Source: Lachnospiraceae bacterium
GTDB taxonomy: Bacteria > Bacillota > Clostridia > Lachnospirales > Lachnospiraceae
Assembly: GCA_021153325.1 (NCBI GenBank)
Contig: JAGKTQ010000001.1
Location: 58,996 to 122,995, forward strand
Direction: 5' to 3'
Length of the DNA: 64,000 bases
Position numbers and translations under genes: made by a program. Positions 17,514-26,157 of the stretch are shown in pieces. Within the stretch, counting starts at the first letter, position 1, and each line of letters opens with the position of its first letter. The notes below the pieces were generated by a model. It ran no database searches, had not been told where the DNA came from, and saw nothing but the letters and a program-made list of their open reading frames with translations.

Positions 17514-17921
17514 AACAGGAGTATTTTTGGAAAAACGGTTTCCTAATTTTTCAAAGAGAAGTCCCACTCCGAACCAAACAGGAGCATAATCCAGTCGGAT
17601 AACATGGGAAATGTTCCATTTGGAACGACTGTAATCCCACGGACATGAGTTTTTCTTCCAAAGAAAGCGTCCCGTTGAAAATTCGACAGCAAAAATAAGA
17701 ATGGCATAAAGAAGCCCGCGGGCAGCAATATGCCATTTTTTTATGAGTTTGGAAAGTGGCAGGATAAAGGTTCCACAGCCATAAATAGGAAACATCCAAA
17801 GAGAAGTATTTCCGGTTAAAGTAAAATCCCTTCTTTTTATAGAGTGAAGGGCAGTAAAAATAATTTCCATGCACCAGCCGATGATGCCAAATAAAAAAAA
17901 GTTTTTTGTTAATGTTTTCAT
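17508..17921 (-). CDS. Small CmpB-like (PF06541-type) membrane protein
   Basis: A 137-aa polytopic membrane protein. The start MKTLTKNFFLFGIIGWCMEIIFTALHS and the segments TSLWMFPIYGCGTFI and LIFAVEFSTGRFL follow the pattern of the longer CmpB-type protein at 9766 (FYFYCLFGWVFES, GPFLPLYGSGG, EYITGVIME) but without the coiled-coil tail. About four TM helices. The function is unknown. It is a convergent neighbour of the PH-domain gene with a 6-nt overlap. Confidence 0.65.
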   Translation of the reverse strand: MKTLTKNFFLFGIIGWCMEIIFTALHSIKRRDFTLTGNTSLWMFPIYGCGTFILPLSKLIKKWHIAARGLLYAILIFAVEFSTGRFLWKKNSCPWDYSRSKWNISHVIRLDYAPVWFGVGLLFEKLGNRFSKNTPVL

Positions 17922-17991
17922 ACTATGAGTATGGACAAAAAGAATGAAAATATTATAGAAATCTTAAATTCATACAAAATGGAGGCGTGAT

Positions 17992-19305
17992 ATGAACTAT
18001 AAGCAGGCAATGGAATATATAGAAGAAACAGAAAAGTACGGAAGTGTTCCGGGACTTGACAATATCATCAATTTATGTGAAAAGCTTGGGAATCCACAAA
18101 ATGATTTGAAATTTGTACATATTGCAGGAACAAACGGAAAAGGTTCTACATTAGCTTATATTTCAACTGTTTTAAAGGAAGCCGGCTACCGGGTAGGAAG
18201 GTATGTGTCGCCAACCATATTTGAATATCGCGAGCGGATTCAAGTAAATGAGCGCATGATCACAAAAGATGCTTTGTGCCGTCACTTGGAAAAGATTCAG
18301 GAAGCAATTACAGAACTTCAGACAGAGGGAAAGCCGCATCCTACGGCATTTGAGATAGAAACGGCGATGGGTTTTCTTTATTTTAAAGAAAAACAGTGTG
18401 ACATCGTTGTGTTGGAGACCGGACTTGGGGGCACTTTGGATGCTACCAATCTGATCACCACACCGGTTGCTTCTGTTCTTGCGTCAATCAGCATGGATCA
18501 TATGGCATTTTTAGGAGATACGTTAGCGGAAATTGCCGAGAATAAGGCTGGAATCATGAAGCAGGGCGTGCCGGTTATTTCTATGGAACAGGAGCCGGAA
18601 GCTATGCAGGTGATTCAGAACAGGGCAGAAGAAAAAGGTGCTGCCTTGACCGTTGCTTCCTGGAAGGATGCTTCAAAAGTCCGCTATGGTGTAGAAAAAC
18701 AGAAATTTGATTATAAAAATTACAAAGGACTGGAAATCCATCTTGCAGGAAAATGTCAGATTGCCAATGCGATTTTGGCAATAGAAGTACTGCATGTATT
18801 AAAGGAAAATGGTTTTCCTGTGACAGAGAAGGCTTTGCGGGAAGGCTTGAAAAATACTGTGTGGACAGGCAGATTTTCTGTTATCGCTAAAAAACCGCTT
18901 TTTATCGTAGATGGAGCACATAATGAAGATGCGTCAATAAAACTTGCAGATTCCATTCGTTTTTATTTTACAAATAAAAAGATTATTTATATAATGGGAA
19001 TATTGAAAGACAAAGAATACGAAAAGATCATAGCGAATACAGCACCTTATGCAGAACAGATCATTACGGTAACGACGCCTCATAATAAAAGAGCGCTGCC
19101 TGCTTATGAGCTGGCAAAAGCAGTCAAGGAGTATCATCCCCATGTGACAGCAGTAGACAGTCTGCAGGAAGCCGTGGAAATGAGTTATCTTTTGGCGGAT
19201 AAGGACAGTGTTATCCTTGCATTTGGTTCTTTGTCGTATCTCGGTGAATTGATCGGGATAGTGGAAAACAGACATACAATCAGGAGAGATTCTCATGGTA
19301 GATAA
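17992..19305 (+). CDS. folC: Folylpolyglutamate synthase / dihydrofolate synthase
   Basis: A 437-aa Mur-ligase-family enzyme that adds Glu to dihydropteroate and to folates. Motifs: ATP loop [11 protein letters not shown] (near residue 43), [42 protein letters not shown], and the C-terminal [22 protein letters not shown] precedes the ATG. It is the first gene of a tight folate operon and overlaps folE by 11 nt. Confidence 0.96.
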   Translation: MNYKQAMEYIEETEKYGSVPGLDNIINLCEKLGNPQNDLKFVHIAGTNGKGSTLAYISTVLKEAGYRVGRYVSPTIFEYRERIQVNERMITKDALCRHLEKIQEAITELQTEGKPHPTAFEIETAMGFLYFKEKQCDIVVLETGLGGTLDATNLITTPVASVLASISMDHMAFLGDTLAEIAENKAGIMKQGVPVISMEQEPEAMQVIQNRAEEKGAALTVASWKDASKVRYGVEKQKFDYKNYKGLEIHLAGKCQIANAILAIEVLHVLKENGFPVTEKALREGLKNTVWTGRFSVIAKKPLFIVDGAHNEDASIKLADSIRFYFTNKKIIYIMGILKDKEYEKIIANTAPYAEQIITVTTPHNKRALPAYELAKAVKEYHPHVTAVDSLQEAVEMSYLLADKDSVILAFGSLSYLGELIGIVENRHTIRRDSHGR

Positions 19306-19852
19306 GAAAAAAATTGAAGAAGCAGTAAAATTATTGTTGGAAGGCATCGGGGAAGATGTGAACAGAGAAGGACTCAAAGAAACACCGAACCGGATAGCCC
19401 GTATGTATGAAGAAATTTTTGCAGGAATGGACGAGGTGGCAGAAACGCATCTGTCCAAAACCTTTTCTTCAACAGGAAGTGAAATGGTCATAGAAAAGGA
19501 TATTGTTTTTTATTCCACCTGTGAGCATCATTTGATGCCTTTTTATGGAAAAGCACATGTAGCATATATACCGGATGGTAAAGTAGTCGGTTTGAGCAAA
19601 CTGGCAAGATGTGTAGAAGTGTATGCACGCCGTCCGCAGATTCAGGAACAGATGACCGCGCAGATTGCGGATGCGATCATGGACAGCCTTGCCCCTAAGG
19701 GAGTGATGGTTATGGTGGAAGCAGAGCATATGTGTATGACGATGCGTGGCGTGAAAAAGCCAGGAAGTAAGACGATAACGCTTGCCACAAGAGGAAACTT
19801 TGTAGACAATGAAATGCTGCAAAGACATTTCTTTGAGGCAGTAAGGCGGTAG
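19295..19852 (+). CDS. folE: GTP cyclohydrolase I
   Basis: A 185-aa type I enzyme, GTP to 7,8-dihydroneopterin triphosphate, the first step of folate synthesis. The zinc/active-site motif is [29 protein letters not shown], followed by [14 protein letters not shown] and [11 protein letters not shown], which carries the further catalytic/zinc Cys. GGAGAG precedes the ATG, which lies inside the end of folC. Confidence 0.97.
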   Translation: MVDKKKIEEAVKLLLEGIGEDVNREGLKETPNRIARMYEEIFAGMDEVAETHLSKTFSSTGSEMVIEKDIVFYSTCEHHLMPFYGKAHVAYIPDGKVVGLSKLARCVEVYARRPQIQEQMTAQIADAIMDSLAPKGVMVMVEAEHMCMTMRGVKKPGSKTITLATRGNFVDNEMLQRHFFEAVRR

Positions 19853-19857
19853 TTGTC

Positions 19858-20340
19858 ATGGAACGAGTTGACAAGATATTACAACATAAAAAATTTCAGA
19901 AATATGTAAAGAAAAATAAAAAGGCAGAAAAAGAGCGTATTTTCTGCCGTCATGATATGGTACATTTTTTGGATGTAGCAAGGATTGCATGGATCTTAAA
20001 TCTGGAAAAAGGGTTGGGAATCAAAAAAGATGTTGTTTATGGAGCAGCACTTTTACATGATGTTGGCAGATATAAACAATATGCAGATGGAATCCCGCAT
20101 GAAAAGGCGAGTGCAAAACTGGCACCGGAAATTTTAAAAGAGTGTGGCTATACGGAAGAAGAAACGGCACAGATCATAGAAGCTATAAAGAGGCATCGCG
20201 ATAAAAATGCGGCAGAAGAAGACAATCTGAATGGAATCCTATATCTGGCAGATAAAGCAAGCAGACCCTGTTTTTCCTGTGAAGTAGAATCACTATGTAA
20301 TTGGAAAAATGACAAGAAAAATGTAGGAATCAAATATTAG
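19858..20340 (+). CDS. HD-domain hydrolase in the folate operon
   Basis: A 160-aa HD-superfamily metal phosphohydrolase. The metal motif elements are RHDMVHFLDVARIAW (His), ALLHDVGRYKQY (HD pair) and a later KRHRDK and LADKAS (Asp). It starts 5 nt after folE and 43 nt before folP, inside an otherwise complete folate set with no Nudix gene. A role in removing phosphates from dihydroneopterin triphosphate is therefore an attractive inference, not shown by sequence. HD domains can also act on nucleotides. Confidence 0.85.
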   Translation: MERVDKILQHKKFQKYVKKNKKAEKERIFCRHDMVHFLDVARIAWILNLEKGLGIKKDVVYGAALLHDVGRYKQYADGIPHEKASAKLAPEILKECGYTEEETAQIIEAIKRHRDKNAAEEDNLNGILYLADKASRPCFSCEVESLCNWKNDKKNVGIKY

Positions 20341-20383
20341 AAAAGCAGCAGTTTTATAAGGCATGAAAAGAGGCAGACAGAAT

Positions 20384-21232
20384 ATGAAAATCGGAACAAA
20401 AGAATTTGATACGGTAAATAAAACCTATGTTATGGGAATACTGAATGTAACACCGGATTCTTTTTCGGATGGTGGTAAATTCAACCGAATGGATAAGGCA
20501 TTGAAACATGTGGAGGAAATGCTTGCAGAAGGCATGGATATTGTGGATATTGGAGGCGAATCCACACGTCCAGGTTATACACTGCTTTCGGATGAGGAAG
20601 AGATCGAAAGAGTCGTGCCGATCATAGAAGCGGTAAAAAGCCATTTTGACGTGCCTATTTCGCTAGATACCTACAAGGCAAAAGTAGCACAGGCAGGAAT
20701 TGATGCAGGAGCGGATCTGATCAATGATATTTGGGGACTGCGCTACGAAAAAGAGTGGAATGGAAAACGAGATGACAGTTGTCAGAGTCTGATGGCAGAC
20801 GTCATTGCAAAGGCGAATGTTCCATGCTGTCTGATGCACAATCGCAAAGAAACGGATTATACTAATTATATAGAAGATGTGAAAGAGGATTTGCGGGAAA
20901 CTATAGCGATTGCTCGAAAATCCGGTATTGCAGAGGAACAGATCATTTTAGATCCAGGGGTTGGATTTGGAAAAACTTATGAAAACAATTTAGAGATCAT
21001 TAATTGTTTAGATGCGTTACAGGAACTAGGATATCCGTTGCTTTTGGGAACTTCCAGAAAATCGGTGATCGGTCTTACTTTAGATCTGCCGGCAGCAGAA
21101 AGAGTGGAAGGAACTTTAGTTACTACTGTTTTTGGAGTATTAAAAGGCTGTGCGTTCGTAAGAGTGCACGACATCAAAGAAAATGTACGTGCCATTAAAA
21201 TGGCAGAAGCTATCATGAACAGTACAAGATAG
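20384..21232 (+). CDS. folP: Dihydropteroate synthase
   Basis: A 282-aa TIM-barrel enzyme that joins hydroxymethyl-dihydropterin pyrophosphate to p-aminobenzoate. Signatures: MGILNVTPDSFSDGG, DIGGESTRPGYT, the Asn-Asp-Ile-Trp strand (DLINDIWGLR), CCLMHNRKET and DPGVGFGKTYENN. The sulfonamide target site regions look intact. The ATG at 20384 (MKIGTKEF) has AGAGGCAG upstream; an ATG at 20363 would add 7 residues without a well-spaced site. Confidence 0.96.
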   Translation: MKIGTKEFDTVNKTYVMGILNVTPDSFSDGGKFNRMDKALKHVEEMLAEGMDIVDIGGESTRPGYTLLSDEEEIERVVPIIEAVKSHFDVPISLDTYKAKVAQAGIDAGADLINDIWGLRYEKEWNGKRDDSCQSLMADVIAKANVPCCLMHNRKETDYTNYIEDVKEDLRETIAIARKSGIAEEQIILDPGVGFGKTYENNLEIINCLDALQELGYPLLLGTSRKSVIGLTLDLPAAERVEGTLVTTVFGVLKGCAFVRVHDIKENVRAIKMAEAIMNSTR

Positions 21233-21284
21233 AAGGATGGCAGGGAATAGAAAATTCAGAAAAAGGAAAGATTTGGTACAAAAA

Positions 21285-22097
21285 ATGGATGAGATACGTA
21301 TTGAAAATTTAAAAGTTTATGCTTACCACGGAGTGTATGCAGAAGAAAATGAAAGAGGACAGGATTTCTATGTAAATGCAGTCCTTTATACGGATACAAG
21401 AAGGGCAGGAAGAGAAGATGCCCTGACACTTTCTACAGATTATGGTGAAGTTTGTCATTTTATCAATGATTTCTTTAAAATCCATACGTTTCAGTTGATA
21501 GAAACTTTAGCGGAAAAAACAGCAGAGCAAGTGCTTTTGCACTTCCCACTCGTGAAAGAGATGGATCTGGAGATTCGTAAACCGCATGCACCGATCGGAC
21601 TTCCCTTTGAATCTGTATCTGTGAAAATTCATAGGGGATGGCATAAAGCATATGTGGCTTTTGGCTCTAATATGGGAGACAAGAGAGCTTATATTGAAGG
21701 AGCAATACGCAAAATAAAGAAAAATGAACGGATTCGGAATCTGCGCGTTTCTTCTATTATACAGACAGCTCCTTATGGAGAAGTGCAGGATCAGGATGAT
21801 TTCTTAAATGGAGCAGCAGAGTTTGAAACTTTGTATACACCGGAAGAATTACTTGACTTTCTGCATCAATTAGAACAGGAAGCAGAGCGTGTCAGAGAGA
21901 TTCACTGGGGACCAAGAACACTTGATCTGGATATTATTTTTTATGATGATCTGGTATTGGATACGCAGGAGCTTACGATTCCTCATGCGGATATGCACAA
22001 TCGGGAATTTGTATTGAAACCGCTGTGTGAATTGGCAAAGCATGTCCGTCATCCTTTGCTTGGCATGACAGTAGAAGAACTGTATAGAGCGTTATAA
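21285..22097 (+). CDS. folK: Bifunctional dihydroneopterin aldolase / HPPK
   Basis: A 270-aa FolB-FolK fusion. The aldolase domain (about 1-115) shows IRIENLKVYAYHGVYAEEN and PHAPIGLPFESVSVKI. The HPPK domain (about 116-270) shows AYVAFGSNMGDKRAY and the signature GPRTLDLDIIFYDD followed by LTIPHADMHNREFVLKPL. An upstream ATG at 21237 would add 16 basic residues. The ATG at 21285 gives the normal FolB start and has AAAGGAAAG upstream. The gene closes the folate operon. Confidence 0.95.
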   Translation: MDEIRIENLKVYAYHGVYAEENERGQDFYVNAVLYTDTRRAGREDALTLSTDYGEVCHFINDFFKIHTFQLIETLAEKTAEQVLLHFPLVKEMDLEIRKPHAPIGLPFESVSVKIHRGWHKAYVAFGSNMGDKRAYIEGAIRKIKKNERIRNLRVSSIIQTAPYGEVQDQDDFLNGAAEFETLYTPEELLDFLHQLEQEAERVREIHWGPRTLDLDIIFYDDLVLDTQELTIPHADMHNREFVLKPLCELAKHVRHPLLGMTVEELYRAL

Positions 22098-22159
22098 CGC
22101 AAAGAATGTGCAGTATAAAAAGAAAAAAGAAAAAATCGGCTAAAATTAAAAAAAATAGA

Positions 22160-22187
22160 TTGACATTAAAAATGGTATGAGTATAAT
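22160..22187 (+). promoter_or_regulatory. Promoter of the trpD T-box leader
   Basis: A consensus TTGACA (22160-22165), 16-nt spacer, TATAAT (22182-22187). Confidence 0.8.
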
Positions 22188-22210
22188 AAATATAAATTTA
22201 ATAAGTTAAA

Positions 22211-22493
22211 CCGATGAAGTGGAGATAAAAATGAAAAATGCGCTTACAGAGAGTTGGGATTGCTGAGAACCGACAGAAATGCAGTTCATTAAATGGACCA
22301 CTGAGGGCATGGTCAAAGGAAAGTATTTTCTGAGTATTCCATGACGTAAGCTTGCGTAAAGAGCGGGGAATATGTTAGTATTCCGGCGAGAGTGTGGGAA
22401 ACCATAAAACAAGGTGGCACCGCGGTATCAGTTTATAGAATTTACCGTCCTTGATGAATCATATTTTATGTGATTCATCAAGGGCGTTTTTTA
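22211..22493 (+). promoter_or_regulatory. T-box leader, predicted tRNA-Trp specific, before trpD
   Basis: Stem I begins around AGAGAGTTGGG. The predicted specifier is UGG at 22294-22296 (context TTAAATGGACCACTGAGGG). The T-box sequence AAGGTGGCACCGCGG is at 22411-22425. The terminator pairs CCTTGATGAATCA (22448-22460) with TGATTCATCAAGG (22471-22483), with a U run at 22487-22492. The specifier-loop placement was made by eye from flanking pattern. The UGGC bulge again fits tRNA-Trp. Confidence 0.92.
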
Positions 22494-22576
22494 TTCCCAT
22501 AAAGTTCCGTTGGAGTTTCTGGATTGCCCTTAAAGATTAAGCCGGAAAAATAAAAAAGGTTTAGGAGGAAAAAACA

Positions 22577-23584
22577 ATGATTAAAGAAGCAATCAGTATT
22601 TTAAGCAAAAAGGAAAATTTACCAGAAGAGATGATGGAACAGGTTATGGATGAGATTATGACAAATCAGGCGACCGATGCACAGAAATCTGCATTTTTAA
22701 TGGCACTTGCCATGAAGGGGGAGACCATTGAAGAGATTACTGCTGCAGCAAGAACCATGAGAAAGCATTGTGAGAGATTTTTGAATGACATGGATGTGCT
22801 GGAGATTGTAGGAACAGGTGGAGATGGATCGAATACTTTTAATATTTCTACGTTGGCATCGATTGTTACTTCGGCAGCAGGCATTCCTGTAGCAAAGCAT
22901 GGAAATCGTGCAGCTTCCAGCAAATGTGGTACGGCAGACTGCCTGGAAGCTCTTGGTGTAAAAATTGATCTGGAGCCGACAAAGAGTGAACAGCTTCTGA
23001 AGGATATTAACATATGCTTCTTATTTGCACAAAAATACCATACGGCAATGCGTTTTGTAGGACCGGTCAGAAAAGAAATGGGTGTCCGTACTTTGTTTAA
23101 TATATTAGGACCTTTAGCAAATCCGGCGGGTGCAAGTATGCAGCTTTTGGGAGTATATAGTGCAGACTTAGTAGAGCCGCTTGCAAAGGTACTTCGTAAT
23201 CTTGGGGTAAAAAAAGCAATGGTTGTTTATGGAGAGGACAGCATTGATGAAATTTCTTTAAGTGCACCGACAAAGGTATGTGAATTTAAAGGAGATGAAT
23301 TTAAAACTTATGAAATCACGCCGGAGCAGTTCGGATTCACACGCTGCAAGAAAGAAGAACTGGTAGGTGGAGAACCAAAAGAAAATGCACAGATTGCCAT
23401 GGAAATTTTAAAAGGAGCAAAAGGAGCGAAAAGAGAAGCAGTTTTATTAAATGCTGGTGCCGCTATTCATATTGCTTCCGATGATCTGACATTAGAGCAG
23501 GGTATTGAAAAGGCGAAAGAAATACTCGATAGCGGCAAGGCATTGGAGCAGTTGCAATTATTTATAGCAAAATCAAATGCGTAG
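22577..23584 (+). CDS. trpD: Anthranilate phosphoribosyltransferase
   Basis: A 335-aa TrpD: anthranilate + PRPP to phosphoribosyl-anthranilate in tryptophan synthesis. The PRPP site is [38 protein letters not shown] departs slightly from the usual HGNRxxSSxx[27 protein letters not shown] and [12 protein letters not shown] follow. A strong TTTAGGAGG precedes the ATG. No other trp gene is nearby, yet it has its own Trp T-box. Confidence 0.93.
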   Translation: MIKEAISILSKKENLPEEMMEQVMDEIMTNQATDAQKSAFLMALAMKGETIEEITAAARTMRKHCERFLNDMDVLEIVGTGGDGSNTFNISTLASIVTSAAGIPVAKHGNRAASSKCGTADCLEALGVKIDLEPTKSEQLLKDINICFLFAQKYHTAMRFVGPVRKEMGVRTLFNILGPLANPAGASMQLLGVYSADLVEPLAKVLRNLGVKKAMVVYGEDSIDEISLSAPTKVCEFKGDEFKTYEITPEQFGFTRCKKEELVGGEPKENAQIAMEILKGAKGAKREAVLLNAGAAIHIASDDLTLEQGIEKAKEILDSGKALEQLQLFIAKSNA

Positions 23585-23654
23585 ATACATACGTTCATAA
23601 CAGCCAATATCATTCCGATAAGTTTCTTCATGCTATTTTATCACATTTTCTTTC

Positions 23655-23683
23655 TTGTCTCATTTTTCATTTTATACTATATT
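23655..23683 (+). promoter_or_regulatory. Promoter candidate for the ABC exporter
   Basis: TTGTCT (23655-23660), 17-nt spacer, TATATT (23678-23683), 42 nt before the ATG. Confidence 0.5.
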
Positions 23684-23724
23684 AGTGGAGTGGAAGTGTT
23701 GAAGAGATAAAGGAATGAATAGTT

Positions 23725-25536
23725 ATGAACAGAAAAAATGAAATGACAGGGAAAAAAGAACGGAATCAGGAAACGAATAGAGAGAGACAGTATGGAACGA
23801 AAGAATTGATGCGGAGATTTTGGCCTTATTTGAGAAAATATAAAGGAACAATGTGTCTGGATCTGGTCTGTGCAGCATTAACGACTATTTGTGAGTTGGT
23901 GCTGCCACTTATTATGAGATACATTACGAATGAAGGCTTATATAATCTTGCCGGTCTGTCTATTGCTATAGTTGGAAAACTGGGGCTTTTATATTTGGCA
24001 CTGCGTATCCTGGACGGAGCAGCCAGCTATTATATGGCGGACATGGGACATGTAATGGGAGCCAGGATCGAAACAGATATGCGCCGGGATGCTTATAATC
24101 ATTTACAGCAGTTATCCAATACTTATTACAACAATACAAAAGTAGGACAGATCATGGGGCGGATCACGAATGATCTGTTTGATGTAACAGAGTTTGCACA
24201 TCATTGCCCGGAAGAGTTTTTTATTGCAGCGATCAAGACAGTGATTTCTTTTGTGATCTTAGCTGGAATAAATTTACCGCTTACGGTGATCATTTTTATT
24301 TGTGTACCAGTGATGATTGGTGTCTGTATGCCACTTAATTTCCGTATGCGAGGGGCTTTTCGCAAACAACGTAGTCAGATTGGAGAATTGAATGCCAGAA
24401 TTGAAGATAGTCTTCTTGGACAGAAGGTAGTAAAAGCATTTACCAATGAAGAGATGGAAAATGCAAAATTTGAAAAGGATAATGGAAGATTTCTGGACAT
24501 CAAACAGGAAACCTACAAATACATGGCATTGTTCCACACCACCGTAAAAATGTTTGATGGTGTCATGTATCTTGCCGTACTTGTATTTGGAGCTTTGTTC
24601 ATGATAAAGGGGCAGATTGCAGCAGGAGATCTGGTGGCATATATGCTCTATGTATCTACCTTGATCGCGACGATAAGAAGAATTATTGAATTTGCAGAGC
24701 AGTTCCAGCGTGGTATTACGGGAATCGAACGTTTTTTGCAGATCGTGGATGCGGATATTGAGATCTTTGATGAACCGGATGCGAAAGAAATGGGTATTCC
24801 AAAGGGAGAGATTACATTTGAGAATGTGGACTTTGAATATCCGGATGATAAAAATGTAGTATTGCAGAAACTGAATTTACAAATACATGCTGGAGAAAAG
24901 GTGGCGATCGTTGGACCATCCGGTGGTGGAAAAACGACGTTGTGCAATTTGATTCCCCGTTTTTATGATGTGACAAGTGGAAAGATTACCATTGATGGAG
25001 AAAATGTGAAAAATTTCACATTAAAGAGCCTTCGTAAAAATATTGGGATGGTACAGCAGGATGTTTACCTGTTCTCAGGAACGGTATACGATAATATTGT
25101 ATATGGCAGACCAAAGGCTTCAAAAGAAGAGGTGATAGAGGCGGCGAAACAAGCGGGCGCACACGATTTTATCATGGAACTCAAAGACGGGTATGATACT
25201 TACATCGGAGAGCGTGGCGTAAAGCTTTCCGGTGGACAAAAGCAGAGAATCAGTATCGCAAGAGTATTTTTGAAAAATCCGGCAATCATAATTTTGGATG
25301 AAGCCACTTCAGCATTAGATAATGAAAGTGAATTTGCGGTGGCAAAATCTCTTGCCAAGCTATCCGAGGGAAGGACGACTCTTACGATAGCCCACAGGCT
25401 TTCCAGTATTAAAAATTCTGACCGTATTTTGGTTTTGACGGATGAAGGTATACAAGAGGAAGGAAATCACGAAACGCTTTTAGAAAAGAAAGGGATTTAT
25501 TATCAGTTCTATATGACTGCAAATGCGATAAAATAA
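23725..25536 (+). CDS. ABC exporter, fused permease and ATPase
   Basis: A 603-aa half-transporter of the MsbA/LmrA type (exports lipids, peptides or drugs; substrate not predictable). A six-helix transmembrane domain covers about 45-330. The ATPase domain has Walker A GPSGGGKTTL, Q-loop MVQQDVYLF, signature LSGGQKQR, Walker B AIIILDEATSALD and switch IAHRLSS. A single half-transporter gene implies a homodimer. A weak AAAGGAATG site precedes the ATG. Confidence 0.92.
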   Translation: MNRKNEMTGKKERNQETNRERQYGTKELMRRFWPYLRKYKGTMCLDLVCAALTTICELVLPLIMRYITNEGLYNLAGLSIAIVGKLGLLYLALRILDGAASYYMADMGHVMGARIETDMRRDAYNHLQQLSNTYYNNTKVGQIMGRITNDLFDVTEFAHHCPEEFFIAAIKTVISFVILAGINLPLTVIIFICVPVMIGVCMPLNFRMRGAFRKQRSQIGELNARIEDSLLGQKVVKAFTNEEMENAKFEKDNGRFLDIKQETYKYMALFHTTVKMFDGVMYLAVLVFGALFMIKGQIAAGDLVAYMLYVSTLIATIRRIIEFAEQFQRGITGIERFLQIVDADIEIFDEPDAKEMGIPKGEITFENVDFEYPDDKNVVLQKLNLQIHAGEKVAIVGPSGGGKTTLCNLIPRFYDVTSGKITIDGENVKNFTLKSLRKNIGMVQQDVYLFSGTVYDNIVYGRPKASKEEVIEAAKQAGAHDFIMELKDGYDTYIGERGVKLSGGQKQRISIARVFLKNPAIIILDEATSALDNESEFAVAKSLAKLSEGRTTLTIAHRLSSIKNSDRILVLTDEGIQEEGNHETLLEKKGIYYQFYMTANAIK

Positions 25537-25599
25537 AGGATAGATATGCGTGGACGGCAGTGAACGACTTGTTATTCATCGCGTAAGCCCCTTTTTTTC

Positions 25600-25628
25600 T
25601 TGCAACTGACCGCGTAATTCGATACAAT
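25600..25628 (+). promoter_or_regulatory. Promoter candidate before the SDR remnant
   Basis: TTGCAA (25600-25605), 17-nt spacer, TACAAT (25623-25628). Confidence 0.45.
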
Positions 25629-25730
25629 GGATTCACGGGTCAGATATAAATACTCTTTGTCTGACAACCGCTACTATACTTTTGATCCGGATAAAGTATA
25701 AAAGGCGGTACATTTTCAGGAGGTCCCTAT

Positions 25731-26039
25731 ATGTATAGACGTGGTGTTTGCATAGTATCAGGCGGGACTGGAGAACTTGGGAAACGTTGTGTTGAAAATT
25801 GTGTAAAAAGCGGCATGAATGTTGCATATATGGACACAGACAAGGCAGCGGGTAAAGCGCTGAAAGCAAGGCTTGATAAAAAGTACGGGGTGAATCTCTT
25901 TTTCTTTCATGGTGACGTGAATAGTGAAGAGGACAGAGAACTGTTCGAAAATGCGGTAATTGCACAATATGGAAGAGTTGACCATATCATAAGTAATGTA
26001 TCCTCATTTCAAGTGGACTTTAAGTTCAGCATAAGATAA
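25731..26039 (+). pseudogene. Truncated short-chain dehydrogenase/reductase
   Basis: A 102-aa frame that begins as an SDR Rossmann domain (CIVSGGTGELGKRCVENCVKSGMNVAYMD, with a GxxGxxG-like turn; FFFHGDVNSEEDRELFENAVIAQYGRVDHIISNVSS). It then runs into about ten unrelated residues and a stop. Normal SDRs are about 250 aa with Ser-Tyr-Lys catalytic residues near 140-160, all missing here. It still has a good AGGAGG site and a plausible promoter, so a short product could be made. A 3' deletion is the simplest explanation. Confidence 0.7.
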
Positions 26040-26062
26040 ACAATGGAAATATGAAACAGGGG

Positions 26063-26120
26063 TTACCTGCGTTAAGGTTTAATGGTATAATATTGATATC
26101 ATAAACTTTGACGCAGGTAA
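26063..26120. repeat. Inverted repeat enclosing a -10 box
   Basis: Arms 26063-26081 and 26102-26120 (TTACCTGCGT.../...ACGCAGGTAA) pair over 19 bp with two G-U wobbles. The 20-nt loop contains TATAAT at 26086-26091. It lies 38 nt before the beta-CASP nuclease gene. It could be an operator, a structured leader or a small mobile palindrome. Confidence 0.75.
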
Positions 26121-26157
26121 TTTCTTTTGTCTGCTCATTTGCAGGGAGGTTTCGCTT

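Noticed and set aside
18934..19491. A 185-codon - strand frame across folC/folE
   Set aside because: Both + strand genes have diagnostic motifs across the same bases.
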